Source: Oscillospiraceae bacterium
Lineage (GTDB): Bacteria > Bacillota > Clostridia > Oscillospirales > Oscillospiraceae
Reading direction: 5' to 3'
NCBI GenBank assembly: GCA_016286665.1
Contig: JAEETX010000022.1
Span: forward strand, 1 to 34,923
DNA: 34,923 nucleotides
The translations under genes and the position numbers were made by a program. A model generated the notes under the pieces. The model had not been told where the DNA came from. It made no database searches and saw nothing but the letters and a program-made list of their open reading frames with translations. Position 1 is the stretch's first letter. Each line of letters opens with the position of its first letter. Below are positions 14,187 through 22,691 of this stretch, in pieces.

Positions 14187-14216
14187 ATTGTAGCACAGCC
14201 GCTTCCCCGCCGTCAA
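14187..14216 (-). promoter_or_regulatory. Promoter of tRNA-Pro
   Basis: On the minus strand, TTGACG (14211-14216), 18 bp, then TACAAT (14187-14192). The predicted start lies about 10 nt before the mature tRNA 5' end. Confidence 0.7.
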
Positions 14217-14262
14217 CCCCCAATTTCAGAGCTTTCCGCGTTTGTTTCGGAGCGGAGAAAAA

Positions 14263-14293
14263 CCGCCGCAAGCATTTGATCCGCTTGCGGCGG
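14263..14293 (-). terminator. Terminator after tRNA-Gly
   Basis: An 11-bp stem (CCGCCGCAAGC and complement) has a 9-nt loop. On the minus strand it is followed by TTTTTCTCC. It starts 3 nt after the encoded CCA of tRNA-Gly. Confidence 0.88.
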
Positions 14294-14296
14294 CGA

Positions 14297-14370
14297 TGGA
14301 GCGGATAAGGGGAATCGAACCCACCTATCCGGCTTGGGAAGCCGGTGTTCTACCGATGAACTATATCCGC
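14297..14370 (-). tRNA. tRNA-Gly (anticodon CCC)
   Basis: This is a 74-nt cloverleaf with encoded CCA (14297-14299). The acceptor GCGGATA pairs with TATCCGC. The anticodon stem CCGGC/GCCGG encloses TTCCCAA, giving anticodon CCC. The T arm contains GGGTTCGATTCCC. It has its own promoter and terminator, so it is a single-gene unit separate from tRNA-Pro. Confidence 0.97.
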
Positions 14371-14382
14371 ATCACGCTATGC

Positions 14383-14411
14383 AGTATAGCATAGCGGTTT
14401 TCAGATTGCAA
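14383..14411 (-). promoter_or_regulatory. Promoter of tRNA-Gly
   Basis: On the minus strand, TTGCAA (14406-14411), 17 bp, then TATACT (14383-14388). The tRNA begins 12 nt after the -10. Confidence 0.75.
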
Positions 14412-14439
14412 GTCGATTTTTCTGCAATGGGCAAAAAGA

Positions 14440-15630
14440 TCATTCCTGCGCGGGCTCCGGGAGCTCTGCTTCTTCCGCCCCGATTTCCTCCTCGGCCTGC
14501 TGACGAGCGAGAATGATATCCTGTATCTGCTGGATCGTCATCTGACCGCTGCAGGCAGGATACTTGTCCACATCCCACCAATACTTGGGGATCATCTGGC
14601 TGTCGCTGAACAGGAAGCCCTCCGCGACCGAATTGCCGACGCAGGCAGAGCAGTCCACATGGTAAAAGCTTCCCTCGAGCGCAATGATATTCCAATAATG
14701 GATGCTGCCGTCCATCCGCCCTTCCACGACGCGGCAATCGACGCCGCAGCGATTGCAAAGGAGCTGATAGGCCATGGCGCAGCCCTCGGAATCCGCATTG
14801 CCCAGGATGAGCGTATCATAGGCCGTGCTGCCCCGGCCGGTGTTATGGACGCTCTCCGTCACGGTCCGGCAGCAAAACAGCGCTGCTTCCTGCGGCGTCA
14901 GGCCTTCCAGGGAAGCGGCCAACTCCTCGGAATAGGGATTGAGTTCTTCCAGCCATTCGACGGCGGTCTCATGCTCCTCCCGATAAGAAAAGTCAAACTC
15001 CACGATCTTATTGATGACGTCCTCCGAAGGGTAAAACGTGATCACCGCTTTCGGCTCCGAGGTCAGCAGCTCGGGATGGGTGCGATAAAGGTTGTGGAGG
15101 TAGGTCAGAAGGACCTGCTCCTTTACGGAAAGGGACGAGGTCTGGATGGTGATGTGCTCCTGCCCCTTCACAACGGCATTCTCGATGAAGGAATACACAT
15201 CCGAAAGCGTCGTGGCGGAGCGAACGGAGGCCATTTCCTCCGGCGTCATCCGATAGCTGATGCGCAGGCTGACTTCGTCATATCCGAAGATGCGGCTGAC
15301 GGAATGGCTGATATATTCCACCGCGTAAGCGCCCATGGGGAAGTCCCGCGTAGCGTCCAGACACACGCGGGCGATATCGTCCTGCACGGAACTGGAATAA
15401 TCCTTCACCCGGATGGTCCCGGTCTCCGCGGCGGCGGAAATCAGGCTCTGCACGGCGTTTTTCATGCCCACATAGGTGCGGACCTCATAGTACTGCTCCG
15501 TGTCGCCCACAAGCGCGCCGGGTTCTTCATGGCTGGTCACATAGCTGTACTCCCCGTCGTAAAAGCGGCTGCAGCCGCCCAGAAGGAACAGCGACGCCAG
15601 CATTAAAAGCATGATGCGTGCCTTTGACAC
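14440..15630 (-). CDS. Lipoprotein with transglutaminase-like domain
   Basis: This 396-residue protein starts with a lipoprotein signal (MLLMLASLFLLGGC; lipid-modified Cys20). It has a long middle region without a recognised domain and a C-terminal transglutaminase-like fold. The likely catalytic triad is Cys284 (SEGCAMAYQLLC), His311 (SIHYWNIIALEG) and Asp326 (FYHVDCSA), with the family spacing and the HxWN-like and HVD motifs intact. Such domains act as cysteine peptidases or crosslinkers, or serve as surface scaffolds. The start is GTG at 15630, one base after the topoisomerase A stop, so it is probably the third gene of the topoisomerase operon. The substrate is unknown. Confidence 0.85.
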   Translation of the reverse strand: MSKARIMLLMLASLFLLGGCSRFYDGEYSYVTSHEEPGALVGDTEQYYEVRTYVGMKNAVQSLISAAAETGTIRVKDYSSSVQDDIARVCLDATRDFPMGAYAVEYISHSVSRIFGYDEVSLRISYRMTPEEMASVRSATTLSDVYSFIENAVVKGQEHITIQTSSLSVKEQVLLTYLHNLYRTHPELLTSEPKAVITFYPSEDVINKIVEFDFSYREEHETAVEWLEELNPYSEELAASLEGLTPQEAALFCCRTVTESVHNTGRGSTAYDTLILGNADSEGCAMAYQLLCNRCGVDCRVVEGRMDGSIHYWNIIALEGSFYHVDCSACVGNSVAEGFLFSDSQMIPKYWWDVDKYPACSGQMTIQQIQDIILARQQAEEEIGAEEAELPEPAQE

Positions 15631-15631
15631 C

Positions 15632-17881
15632 TTACTCCCCTTCCATGGCGATCTGCGTCTCCCCCGTGTCCTCCTGCTTCAGCAGCGCGCCGGCAGCGGG
15701 AAGGCTGCGGGCAGAATAACGGGAATGGTTGACGATCCGGGAATGATCCAGGAACTCCGCCGTCTTCAGCTTGTATTTCGGCTTCAGCGTCATCACCTGA
15801 ACCCCCTGGCTGTCCCTGGTCGTCTTCTCCGTCAGCTGGGCGGTGTTCAGAATGAGGGCCCTGCCCTCGGTGGAATACACCGCGACCTGGGTTTCCCCGG
15901 TAAAGGGAAGGACGGCGCGGATGGGAGAACGGTCGGAATAAGCCCCGGTGAGTTTTTTCCGGTTCGTCTTCGTTACATAAGCGCCCAGGCCGACCCTGGC
16001 GATTTTGCCGTTTTCAAAAACAAACAGGATGCTCCCGCTGTAATCGCCGGGGTCAAAGGCCATGATGACGCTTTCTCCCTCCTCCATCTGCAGCTTCGTT
16101 GGCAGGAAGACGCCAAGAGCGGAAGCCCTTCCGTCCTCAAATTCGCTGAGGCGGGTCTTGTAAACCTGGCAGCGGTCCGTGAAAACCAGCAGCTCCGCTT
16201 TGTTGGAGGATTCAAAGCTCAAGCGCAGCTCGTCGTCCTCCTTATACTTCTGCTCGCCGCTCATGCGCAGAGACTGGGCGGTGATCTTTTTCAGATAACC
16301 GTGACGGCTGAGGAAAACGGTCACCGGATAATCCGGCGTCATCTCCTCCTCCGGTTCCTCCGCCAGCTCATCCTTATAGATCAGCGTGGTGCGGCGCGGC
16401 GCGGCGTATTGCTTGACGACCTTTTCCAGCTCCTGCCGGATGATGGTATGGATGCGGCTGCGTTTTTTCAGGATATCCTCCAGGTCGGCGATCTCCTTCT
16501 CCAGCGCTTCCGTGTCCTTGATCTGGCGGAGGATATATTCCTTGTTGATGTTGCGCAGCTTGATCTCCGCCACGAACTCCGCCTGCACCTCGTCGATGCC
16601 GAAGCCGATCATCAGGTTCGGCACCACCTCCGCGTCGGATTCCGTGCTGCGGATGATGGCGATGGCCTTGTCGATATCCAGAAGGATCTTTCCAAGGCCT
16701 TTCAAGAGGTGGAGGCGTTCCTTCTTCTTTGTCAGCTCGAAGTGGACGCGTCGGCGCACGGATTCCGAACGCCAGGCCACCCACTCCTCCAGGATTTCCC
16801 GGACGCCCATGACCCTGGGCATCCCGGCGATGAGCACATTGAAGTTGCAGGAGAAAGGGTCCTCCAGCGTGGTCATTTTGAAGAGACGCTGCATGATGCG
16901 GTCCGGATCGGAGCCGCGCTTGAGGTCGATGGCCAGCTTGAGGCCCCCCAGGTCCGTCTCGTCCCGCATGTCCGCGATCTCTTTCAGCTTCCCTGCCTTA
17001 ACCAGCTCCGCCACCTTGTCGATGACGGCCTCCGAGGTGGTGGTATAGGGGATTTCATAGATTTCAATGATGTTGGTCGCTTTGTCATAGCGCCATTTTG
17101 CCCGTACCCGGAAGCTCCCGCGCCCGGTCCGGTAGATTTCCTCCATCTCAGCCCGGTCATACAGGATCTCCCCGCCGGTGGGAAAATCCGGCGCAGGCAT
17201 GATGCTCAGCAGGTCCGCCTCCGGGTCCCGAAGAAACTCGATCGTCGCCTGACAGACCTCCGACAGGTTGAAGCCGCAGAGGTTGCTTGCCATGCCCACG
17301 GCAATACCCAGGTTGGCGGAAACCAGCACATTGGGAAAGGTCGTGGGCAGCAGCGAGGGCTCCTTCATGCCCCCGTCATAGGAGTCCACCAGGTCCACCG
17401 TATCCTTGTCGATATCCCGGAAAAGCTCGGCGCAGATGGGCGAGAGCTTTGCTTCCGTGTAACGGGAGGCGGCATAGGCCATATCCCGGGAGAAAACCTT
17501 GCCGAAATTGCCCTTGGAATCCACAAAGGGCGTCAGCAGCGCGCCGTAGCCCTTGCTGAGGCGCACCATGGTATCATAAATGGCGGCGTCGCCGTGGGGA
17601 TTGAGCTTCATGGTGGAGCCGACGATATTGGCGGATTTTGTGCGTCCGCCGTTCAGCAGGCCCATCTTATACATGGTGTACAGGAGCTTCCGGTGGGAGG
17701 GCTTGAAGCCGTCGATCTCCGGGATGGCTCTGGATACGATGACGCTCATGGCATAGGGCATGTAATTGACTTCCAGTGTGTCGACGATCTCCTGTTCGGT
17801 GATCTCAGCCTTTAATCCCATGACGTTGTCGGTACCCGGCACTTTTTTCGATTTTTCCTCGGGCTGTTTTTTCCTGGCCAT
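15632..17881 (-). CDS. Type IIA topoisomerase subunit A (ParC/GyrA-like)
   Basis: This 749-residue subunit cuts and rejoins DNA through an active-site tyrosine. Tyr141 lies in AASRYTEAKLSPI, preceded by the winged-helix region (DGFKPSHRKLLYTMYKM, KSANIVGSTMKLNPHGDAA). A tower and coiled coil follow (LTKKKERLHLLKGLGKILLD). The C-terminal beta-pinwheel is short and no GyrA box (QRRGGKG) was found, so a ParC-like decatenase role is more likely than supercoiling. It differs enough from textbook GyrA/ParC that it may be the extra topoisomerase carried by some Clostridia. GGAGGTGAGG precedes the ATG, 14 nt after the B subunit stop. Confidence 0.92.
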   Translation of the reverse strand: MARKKQPEEKSKKVPGTDNVMGLKAEITEQEIVDTLEVNYMPYAMSVIVSRAIPEIDGFKPSHRKLLYTMYKMGLLNGGRTKSANIVGSTMKLNPHGDAAIYDTMVRLSKGYGALLTPFVDSKGNFGKVFSRDMAYAASRYTEAKLSPICAELFRDIDKDTVDLVDSYDGGMKEPSLLPTTFPNVLVSANLGIAVGMASNLCGFNLSEVCQATIEFLRDPEADLLSIMPAPDFPTGGEILYDRAEMEEIYRTGRGSFRVRAKWRYDKATNIIEIYEIPYTTTSEAVIDKVAELVKAGKLKEIADMRDETDLGGLKLAIDLKRGSDPDRIMQRLFKMTTLEDPFSCNFNVLIAGMPRVMGVREILEEWVAWRSESVRRRVHFELTKKKERLHLLKGLGKILLDIDKAIAIIRSTESDAEVVPNLMIGFGIDEVQAEFVAEIKLRNINKEYILRQIKDTEALEKEIADLEDILKKRSRIHTIIRQELEKVVKQYAAPRRTTLIYKDELAEEPEEEMTPDYPVTVFLSRHGYLKKITAQSLRMSGEQKYKEDDELRLSFESSNKAELLVFTDRCQVYKTRLSEFEDGRASALGVFLPTKLQMEEGESVIMAFDPGDYSGSILFVFENGKIARVGLGAYVTKTNRKKLTGAYSDRSPIRAVLPFTGETQVAVYSTEGRALILNTAQLTEKTTRDSQGVQVMTLKPKYKLKTAEFLDHSRIVNHSRYSARSLPAAGALLKQEDTGETQIAMEGE

Positions 17882-17895
17882 CGTTCCTCACCTCC

Positions 17896-19884
17896 TCAGC
17901 TCACGTCGATCAGATCGATGTAGCGCCATCCGTTTTCCGCGATATGGCTTTTCCGGCCGGTCAGATTATCTCCCAGCAGCAGGTCGAAGGTATCCGCGGT
18001 ATGCTGTACGTCGGAGGGGAGCACCTTGATGAGCCGCCGCGTCTCCGGGTTCATGGTGGTCATCCACATCATCTCCGGGTCATTCTCACCCAGGCCCTTG
18101 GAGCGCTGGATCACCGGCTTCGCGGTTTCCCCCAGCTTTGCCAGGATATCCGCCTTATCCTTTTCCGTGTAGGCAAACCAGGTTTTGCCCTTATGATTGA
18201 TCTCATAAAGCGGCGACTCGGCGATATACACGTATCCCAGCCGGATCAGAGACGGAACCAGACGATAGATCATCGTCAGGATCAGGGTGCGGATCTGATA
18301 ACCGTCCACGTCCGCGTCGGTGCAGATGATGATCTTGTTCCAGCGCAGGTTTTCCAGGTCGAAGGTGTTGATGTCCTTGTTATGCTTGTCGCTGACCTCC
18401 ACGCCGCAGCCCAGCACCTTCAGCAGGTCCGTGATGATCTCGCTCTTGAAAATCCTCGCGTAGTCCGCTTTCAGGCAGTTGAGGATTTTCCCCCGGACGG
18501 GCATGATGCCCTGGAATTCCGCGTCCCGGCTCTGCTTGCAGGCGCCGAGGGCGCTGTCGCCCTCCACGATATAGATTTCCCGGCGGCTGACGTCCTTTGT
18601 CCGGCAATCCACGAATTTCTCGATGCGGCTGGTGAGGTCCACGGAGCCGGTGAGCTTCTTTTTCATGTTCTGCCGGGTACGCTCCGCCGTTTCCCGGCTG
18701 CGCTTGTTCACCAGCACCTGCTCCATGATCCTTTCCGCATCCTTGGGATTCTCGATGAAGTAGATCTCCAGCTTGGATTTGAAGAACTCCGTCATCGCTT
18801 CCTGAATGAAGCGGTTGGTGATGGCCTTCTTCGTCTGGTTCTCATAGCTGGTGCGGGTGGAGAAGCAGTTGGTCACCAGGATCAGGCAGTCCTGAATGTC
18901 GTTGAAGGTGACCTTGGATTCGTTTTTCTGATACTTTCCCTGCTTGCGGAGCAGCGCGTCGATAGCGGAGACAAAAGCGCTCTTGGTGGCCTTTTCCGGC
19001 GCGCCGCCGTATTCCAGCCAGGAGGAATTGTGGTAATACTCGATGCAGTTGAACTTGTTGGAGAAGCAGAAGGCTGCGGAGAGCTTCACCTTGTAATCCG
19101 GCATGTCCGCGCGATCCCGCCCCCGGCGTTCCCCTTCGATATATTCCGGCAGGGTCAGGGAGTCCTCCCCCGCCAGCTCCGCCACATAGTCCCGGATGCC
19201 GTTTTCATAGAGATAGACCGTCTCCCGAAAGCCCTTGTCTTCCTCGATGCGCAGCCTGAAGCTGACGCCGCTGTTCACCACGGCCTGCTTCTTCATCACA
19301 TCCTCAAAATAGGAATCCGGGATATCGATATCGGTGAACACTTCCAGGTCCGGCTTCCAGTGAATGCGGGAGCCGGTGCGCTTTTTGGCGTATTCCTCCG
19401 ATCGAAGGCCGCCGATGTTCTCCCCTTTTTCGAAATGGAGGTCGTATTTTTTCCCGTCCCGCCACACCGTCACGTCCATGTATTCCGAGGAATACTGGGT
19501 TGCACAGGAACCGAGCCCGTTGAGGCCCAGGGAATACTCATAGTTGTCCCCGCCCTCATTGTCGTACTTGCCGCCCGCATAAAGCTCGCAGAAGACGAGC
19601 TCCCAGTTGTAGCGCTTCTCGGCGGGATTATAGTCCACCGGGCAGCCCCGTCCGAAATCCTCCACCTCGATCGATTTGTCCTTGTAGCTTGTGAGGATGA
19701 TCTCCCTTCCGTAGCCTTCCCGCGCTTCGTCGATGGAGTTGGAGAGGATTTCAAACACGGCGTGTTCGCAGCCCTCCAACCCGTCCGAGCCGAAGATGAC
19801 GCCCGGACGTTTCCGGACGCGGTCCGCGCCTTTCAGGGAGGAAATGCTTTCATTTCCGTATTCCTTGTTCGTTTTCTTTGCCAT
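17896..19884 (-). CDS. Type IIA topoisomerase subunit B (ParE/GyrB-like)
   Basis: This 662-residue ATPase subunit partners the A subunit encoded downstream. The GHKL ATPase domain has the catalytic Glu45 and Asn49 (VFEILSNSIDEA), DFGRG (76-80), LYAGGKYD (101-108) and GLNGLG (120-125). The TOPRIM domain has EGDSALGACKQSRDAEFQG (Glu441) and CTDADVDGYQIRTL (Asp523/525/527). The C-terminus carries QRSKGLGENDPEMMW. Several normally fixed positions differ from GyrB/ParE (RPGVIFGS for RPGMYIGS, SNSIDE for DNSIDE, ADVDGYQ for ADVDGAH), marking a divergent but intact lineage. A GC-rich hairpin lies between an AAGGAG and the start codon. No clear promoter was seen in the 132-nt gap upstream. Confidence 0.92.
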   Translation of the reverse strand: MAKKTNKEYGNESISSLKGADRVRKRPGVIFGSDGLEGCEHAVFEILSNSIDEAREGYGREIILTSYKDKSIEVEDFGRGCPVDYNPAEKRYNWELVFCELYAGGKYDNEGGDNYEYSLGLNGLGSCATQYSSEYMDVTVWRDGKKYDLHFEKGENIGGLRSEEYAKKRTGSRIHWKPDLEVFTDIDIPDSYFEDVMKKQAVVNSGVSFRLRIEEDKGFRETVYLYENGIRDYVAELAGEDSLTLPEYIEGERRGRDRADMPDYKVKLSAAFCFSNKFNCIEYYHNSSWLEYGGAPEKATKSAFVSAIDALLRKQGKYQKNESKVTFNDIQDCLILVTNCFSTRTSYENQTKKAITNRFIQEAMTEFFKSKLEIYFIENPKDAERIMEQVLVNKRSRETAERTRQNMKKKLTGSVDLTSRIEKFVDCRTKDVSRREIYIVEGDSALGACKQSRDAEFQGIMPVRGKILNCLKADYARIFKSEIITDLLKVLGCGVEVSDKHNKDINTFDLENLRWNKIIICTDADVDGYQIRTLILTMIYRLVPSLIRLGYVYIAESPLYEINHKGKTWFAYTEKDKADILAKLGETAKPVIQRSKGLGENDPEMMWMTTMNPETRRLIKVLPSDVQHTADTFDLLLGDNLTGRKSHIAENGWRYIDLIDVS

Positions 19885-19893
19885 ATTCCCTTT

Positions 19894-19910
19894 GCCCGGC
19901 GGCGCCGGGC
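19894..19910 (-). other. GC hairpin in the topoisomerase B translation-initiation region
   Basis: The perfect 7-bp stem GCCCGGC/GCCGGGC has a 3-nt loop. It lies between AAGGAG and AAAGGGAAT-ATG on the minus strand. There is no U run, so it is not a terminator. It may control ribosome access or bring the distal AAGGAG nearer to the start codon. Confidence 0.4.
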
Positions 19911-20016
19911 GCTCCTTTTCCGGATGTTCACTTGCGCAGGTATCCCCCGCTGTTCCGATATTCCGGACTGCCGCAGCCCTATTGCCCGGAAACCGTCGGC
20001 CTGAACGGCGTGATCC

Positions 20017-22620
20017 TTATTCCCGCACCAGGAAGGGCAGACAGCTTTCCTTTGTCACGCCGCTGCGGGTCAGCTTCATATGAACCGTGCAGAGGCCGGG
20101 CTTCCGTGCGGTCACACAGCCGTCCTTCACAAGCAGAACGCTTTCATCGGAGCAGCTGATGACTGCGTCCGCCGTATCCGTGCGCCGGGCGTCCGTCAAG
20201 GTGGCTGTCGCTTGCAGCTTCGCCGTTTCCCCGGGCTTCAGTATCCTTCGGTCGCAGCGGAGCGTCACGGCGCTCAGGGGCGCTTCCCATACGCCGCTGA
20301 CGGTGATCCGTTCTCCGCAGATTTCCGCGTCAACGCCGGCGGAGCGCCCAAGCCAGAGGTACCACTGCCCTTCCGGCACGAGATATCGGCGGTCCGGCGC
20401 GTGCCAGACCTTGAGCTCGCTGACGGGAAGAAGCAGGGTCACCCGCCGCTCCTCGCCGGGTTTCAGGCTGATTTTATCAAAGGCCAGCAGCTTTCGGTAT
20501 GCCTGGTTGTGCCAGAGGCCCAGCTTCTTTCCGTAAAGCTGCACTACCTCGCAGGCTTCCGCGTTGCCGGTATTTCGCACGGTGACGGAGGCTTCCAGGA
20601 CGTCGTTCGGGCTCAGCTCTGCGCTGCTCAGGCGGAAATCGGCATACGAAAAGCTCGTATAGCTGAGACCGTGCCCGAAGGGGAACAGCGGCTTTCCCAG
20701 CCAATACTGATAGGTTCTCCCCATCTGGTTTGGCGTATCCAGCGGCCGGATGCCGTAGTCGGCGATATGGGGCAGTTCTTCGTCGCTGTTATACCAGGTT
20801 TCGCAGCTGCGGCCGGAAGGACTGATGCGGCCGAACAGGGCGCGGGCGATGGCGGTGCCCTGGCTTTCCCCTGCGTAGGCAGCCCAGAGGACCGCCGGGA
20901 TTTCGGAGAGGAACTTTCCGGTCACCGGGCCGGAAGTGATGAGGACTGCGGCAAGATTGGGATTGATCTCCCGGAGCCGGCAGATCTTATCGTCCTGGGC
21001 ATAGGGCAGAGCCAGCGTGTCCCGGTCACGGCCCTCGCTGGTGACGCTGGGGTCCGTCCCGGCGATCACGATCACCGCATCGGCATCCCGCGCGGCCAGC
21101 AGCGCTTCCGCCCAAAGCGTTTCATCATCCTTGCCCAGGTCCGGGTCATCCACGGGATGACGGGGTACGGGCGGCGGCAGCTGGGCGCGCTCGGCGCGCC
21201 GCGCCGCAAGCTGCCGGTTCAGTTCCTTCACCGGCTCCGGCGTCCGTACGTCGAGGTATTCGTCCAACCCCATGCCGTTTTCCTCCGCCGAGCGCTCCAG
21301 CACGGGGAAGCGGCTGCCGCCCTCCATGGGCTTCTCCAGGATGTGCCAGCCCTTGGCATAGGAAACCTCGAAGCCCAGCTGCCCGCCCAGCTCGCGGATG
21401 CCCTGCAGGGGCGTCACGGAAACGCGAGTGTCCGCGTATCCGCCGATGGAATAGCTGCCCAGCTGGCGATAAATGGCGTTGGGCCCGATCACCAGCAGCT
21501 TCTTTGTCTTCTCCTTTTTCAGGGGAAGGAAATCCTTCTCATTGCGCAGCAGCGTCAGAGAAGCCTCCGCCGCATGCAGAGCGGTGGCCGCGTGTTCTTC
21601 GCTGCAGATGGTTTCCTTGCCGAAACCGTGCCAGGGCAATCGCTCCGCCGGGTCGAATTCACCCAGGCGGAAGCGGGCCGTGAAGGCGCGGACCAGCGCC
21701 CGGTCCAGGGCGTCCTCCGTGGTGAGACCTTCCTCCAGCGCGGTTTTCAGCCAGACCTTATAATCGTTGCCGCAGCAGATGTCCGTGCCCGCGTTCAGCG
21801 CGAGGGCTGCGCCCTCCTGCATGGTGGAAGCGTAAAAGTGTCCCCGGGGCTGGCCCCACATGAGGTTCCAGTTGGGCCCCACATCCCCCACCGCTCCGTC
21901 GTCGGAGACGACGTAGCCGTCGAAGCCCCATTCGTCCCGCAGGATATCCTGCAGCAGATGCTCGTTGGCGCTGCAGGGCACACCGGAAATGCGGTTGTAG
22001 GCCGTCATGACGGACTGGGCTTTCCCCTCCCGGAAGCAGCGTTCAAAAACGGGCAGGAAGTATTCCCGCAGCGTCGCCTCGTCCACATTGGAGGAGGCGG
22101 AATTCCGGTTGTATTCCGAATTGTTGGCCGCGAAGTGCTTGGGGGTGGAGATCGCTTTCAGGTAGCGCCCGTCCTCGCCCTGGATGCCCTGCACATAGGC
22201 TGCGGCAAGCTGCCCGGCCAGCAGCGGGTCTTCCCCGAAGGCTTCGTCGTTCCTGCCCCAGCGGGGGTCCCGCCCCATGTTCACCGTGGGGCACCAGTAG
22301 TCCAGCTCCTTGCCGTTCAGATTATAAAGCGAGCGCATCTCATCGGATATGGCGCTTGCGGTCTCTTTCACCAGGGCCGGGTCCCAGGAGTTGGCCAGGG
22401 CAAGGCAGACCGGGAAAGAGCTGGCCTCCGCGAAGCTCTGGAAAACGGGGAGCACGCCGTGGGAAGCTTCGTTCCACCAGGTCCAGGCACGGATGCCCAG
22501 CCGCGGGATCGCCGGCGCGTCAAAGCTAAGCTGACTGATTTTCTCCTCCAGGGTCATGCGGGAGATCAGGTCCAGGGCGCGTTCTTCAAAGGTGCGGGAA
22601 GTATCCCGGTAAGCATCCAT
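20017..22620 (-). CDS. GH3 beta-glycosidase (beta-xylosidase/beta-glucosidase)
   Basis: This 867-residue family GH3 enzyme removes terminal beta-linked xylose or glucose. The TIM-barrel domain has GKELDYWCPTVNMGRDPRWG and KHFAANNSEYNR, and the nucleophile Asp240 lies in YVVSDDGAV. The alpha/beta sandwich (about 370-650) follows, then an Fn3-like domain (LEASVTVRNTGNAEACEVVQ) and a C-terminal Big2-like Ig segment (about 780-867). There is no signal peptide, so it should act in the cytoplasm on imported oligosaccharides. Next to CE15 and GH67, beta-xylosidase activity on xylo-oligosaccharides is the best guess. It is divergent from the CE15 gene across 71 bp. Confidence 0.92.
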   Translation of the reverse strand: MDAYRDTSRTFEERALDLISRMTLEEKISQLSFDAPAIPRLGIRAWTWWNEASHGVLPVFQSFAEASSFPVCLALANSWDPALVKETASAISDEMRSLYNLNGKELDYWCPTVNMGRDPRWGRNDEAFGEDPLLAGQLAAAYVQGIQGEDGRYLKAISTPKHFAANNSEYNRNSASSNVDEATLREYFLPVFERCFREGKAQSVMTAYNRISGVPCSANEHLLQDILRDEWGFDGYVVSDDGAVGDVGPNWNLMWGQPRGHFYASTMQEGAALALNAGTDICCGNDYKVWLKTALEEGLTTEDALDRALVRAFTARFRLGEFDPAERLPWHGFGKETICSEEHAATALHAAEASLTLLRNEKDFLPLKKEKTKKLLVIGPNAIYRQLGSYSIGGYADTRVSVTPLQGIRELGGQLGFEVSYAKGWHILEKPMEGGSRFPVLERSAEENGMGLDEYLDVRTPEPVKELNRQLAARRAERAQLPPPVPRHPVDDPDLGKDDETLWAEALLAARDADAVIVIAGTDPSVTSEGRDRDTLALPYAQDDKICRLREINPNLAAVLITSGPVTGKFLSEIPAVLWAAYAGESQGTAIARALFGRISPSGRSCETWYNSDEELPHIADYGIRPLDTPNQMGRTYQYWLGKPLFPFGHGLSYTSFSYADFRLSSAELSPNDVLEASVTVRNTGNAEACEVVQLYGKKLGLWHNQAYRKLLAFDKISLKPGEERRVTLLLPVSELKVWHAPDRRYLVPEGQWYLWLGRSAGVDAEICGERITVSGVWEAPLSAVTLRCDRRILKPGETAKLQATATLTDARRTDTADAVISCSDESVLLVKDGCVTARKPGLCTVHMKLTRSGVTKESCLPFLVRE

Positions 22621-22638
22621 GATATTTCATCCTTTCGG

Positions 22639-22667
22639 TTCAATTTTGCGCAGTAATGTGATATGAT
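22639..22667 (+). promoter_or_regulatory. Promoter of the CE15 gene
   Basis: TTCAAT (22639-22644), 17 bp, then TATGAT (22662-22667), followed by a short leader with GGAGG. It lies in the 71-bp region shared with the divergent GH3 gene; no equally good minus-strand promoter was found. Confidence 0.55.
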
Positions 22668-22691
22668 GCTGAAAAAAACAGGAGGTCAACG

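Noticed and set aside
15611-20004. Long open frames (over 680 codons) on the plus strand opposite the topoisomerase genes
   Set aside because: They are complementary-frame shadows of strongly conserved topoisomerase sequences in GC-rich DNA. Their composition (many Arg, His, Gln, Asp, Val) and lack of ribosome-binding sites are typical of shadows.
20080-22656. 858-codon open frame on the plus strand opposite GH3
   Set aside because: It lies entirely within the GH3 gene, in the antisense frame; there is no Shine-Dalgarno or recognisable domain.
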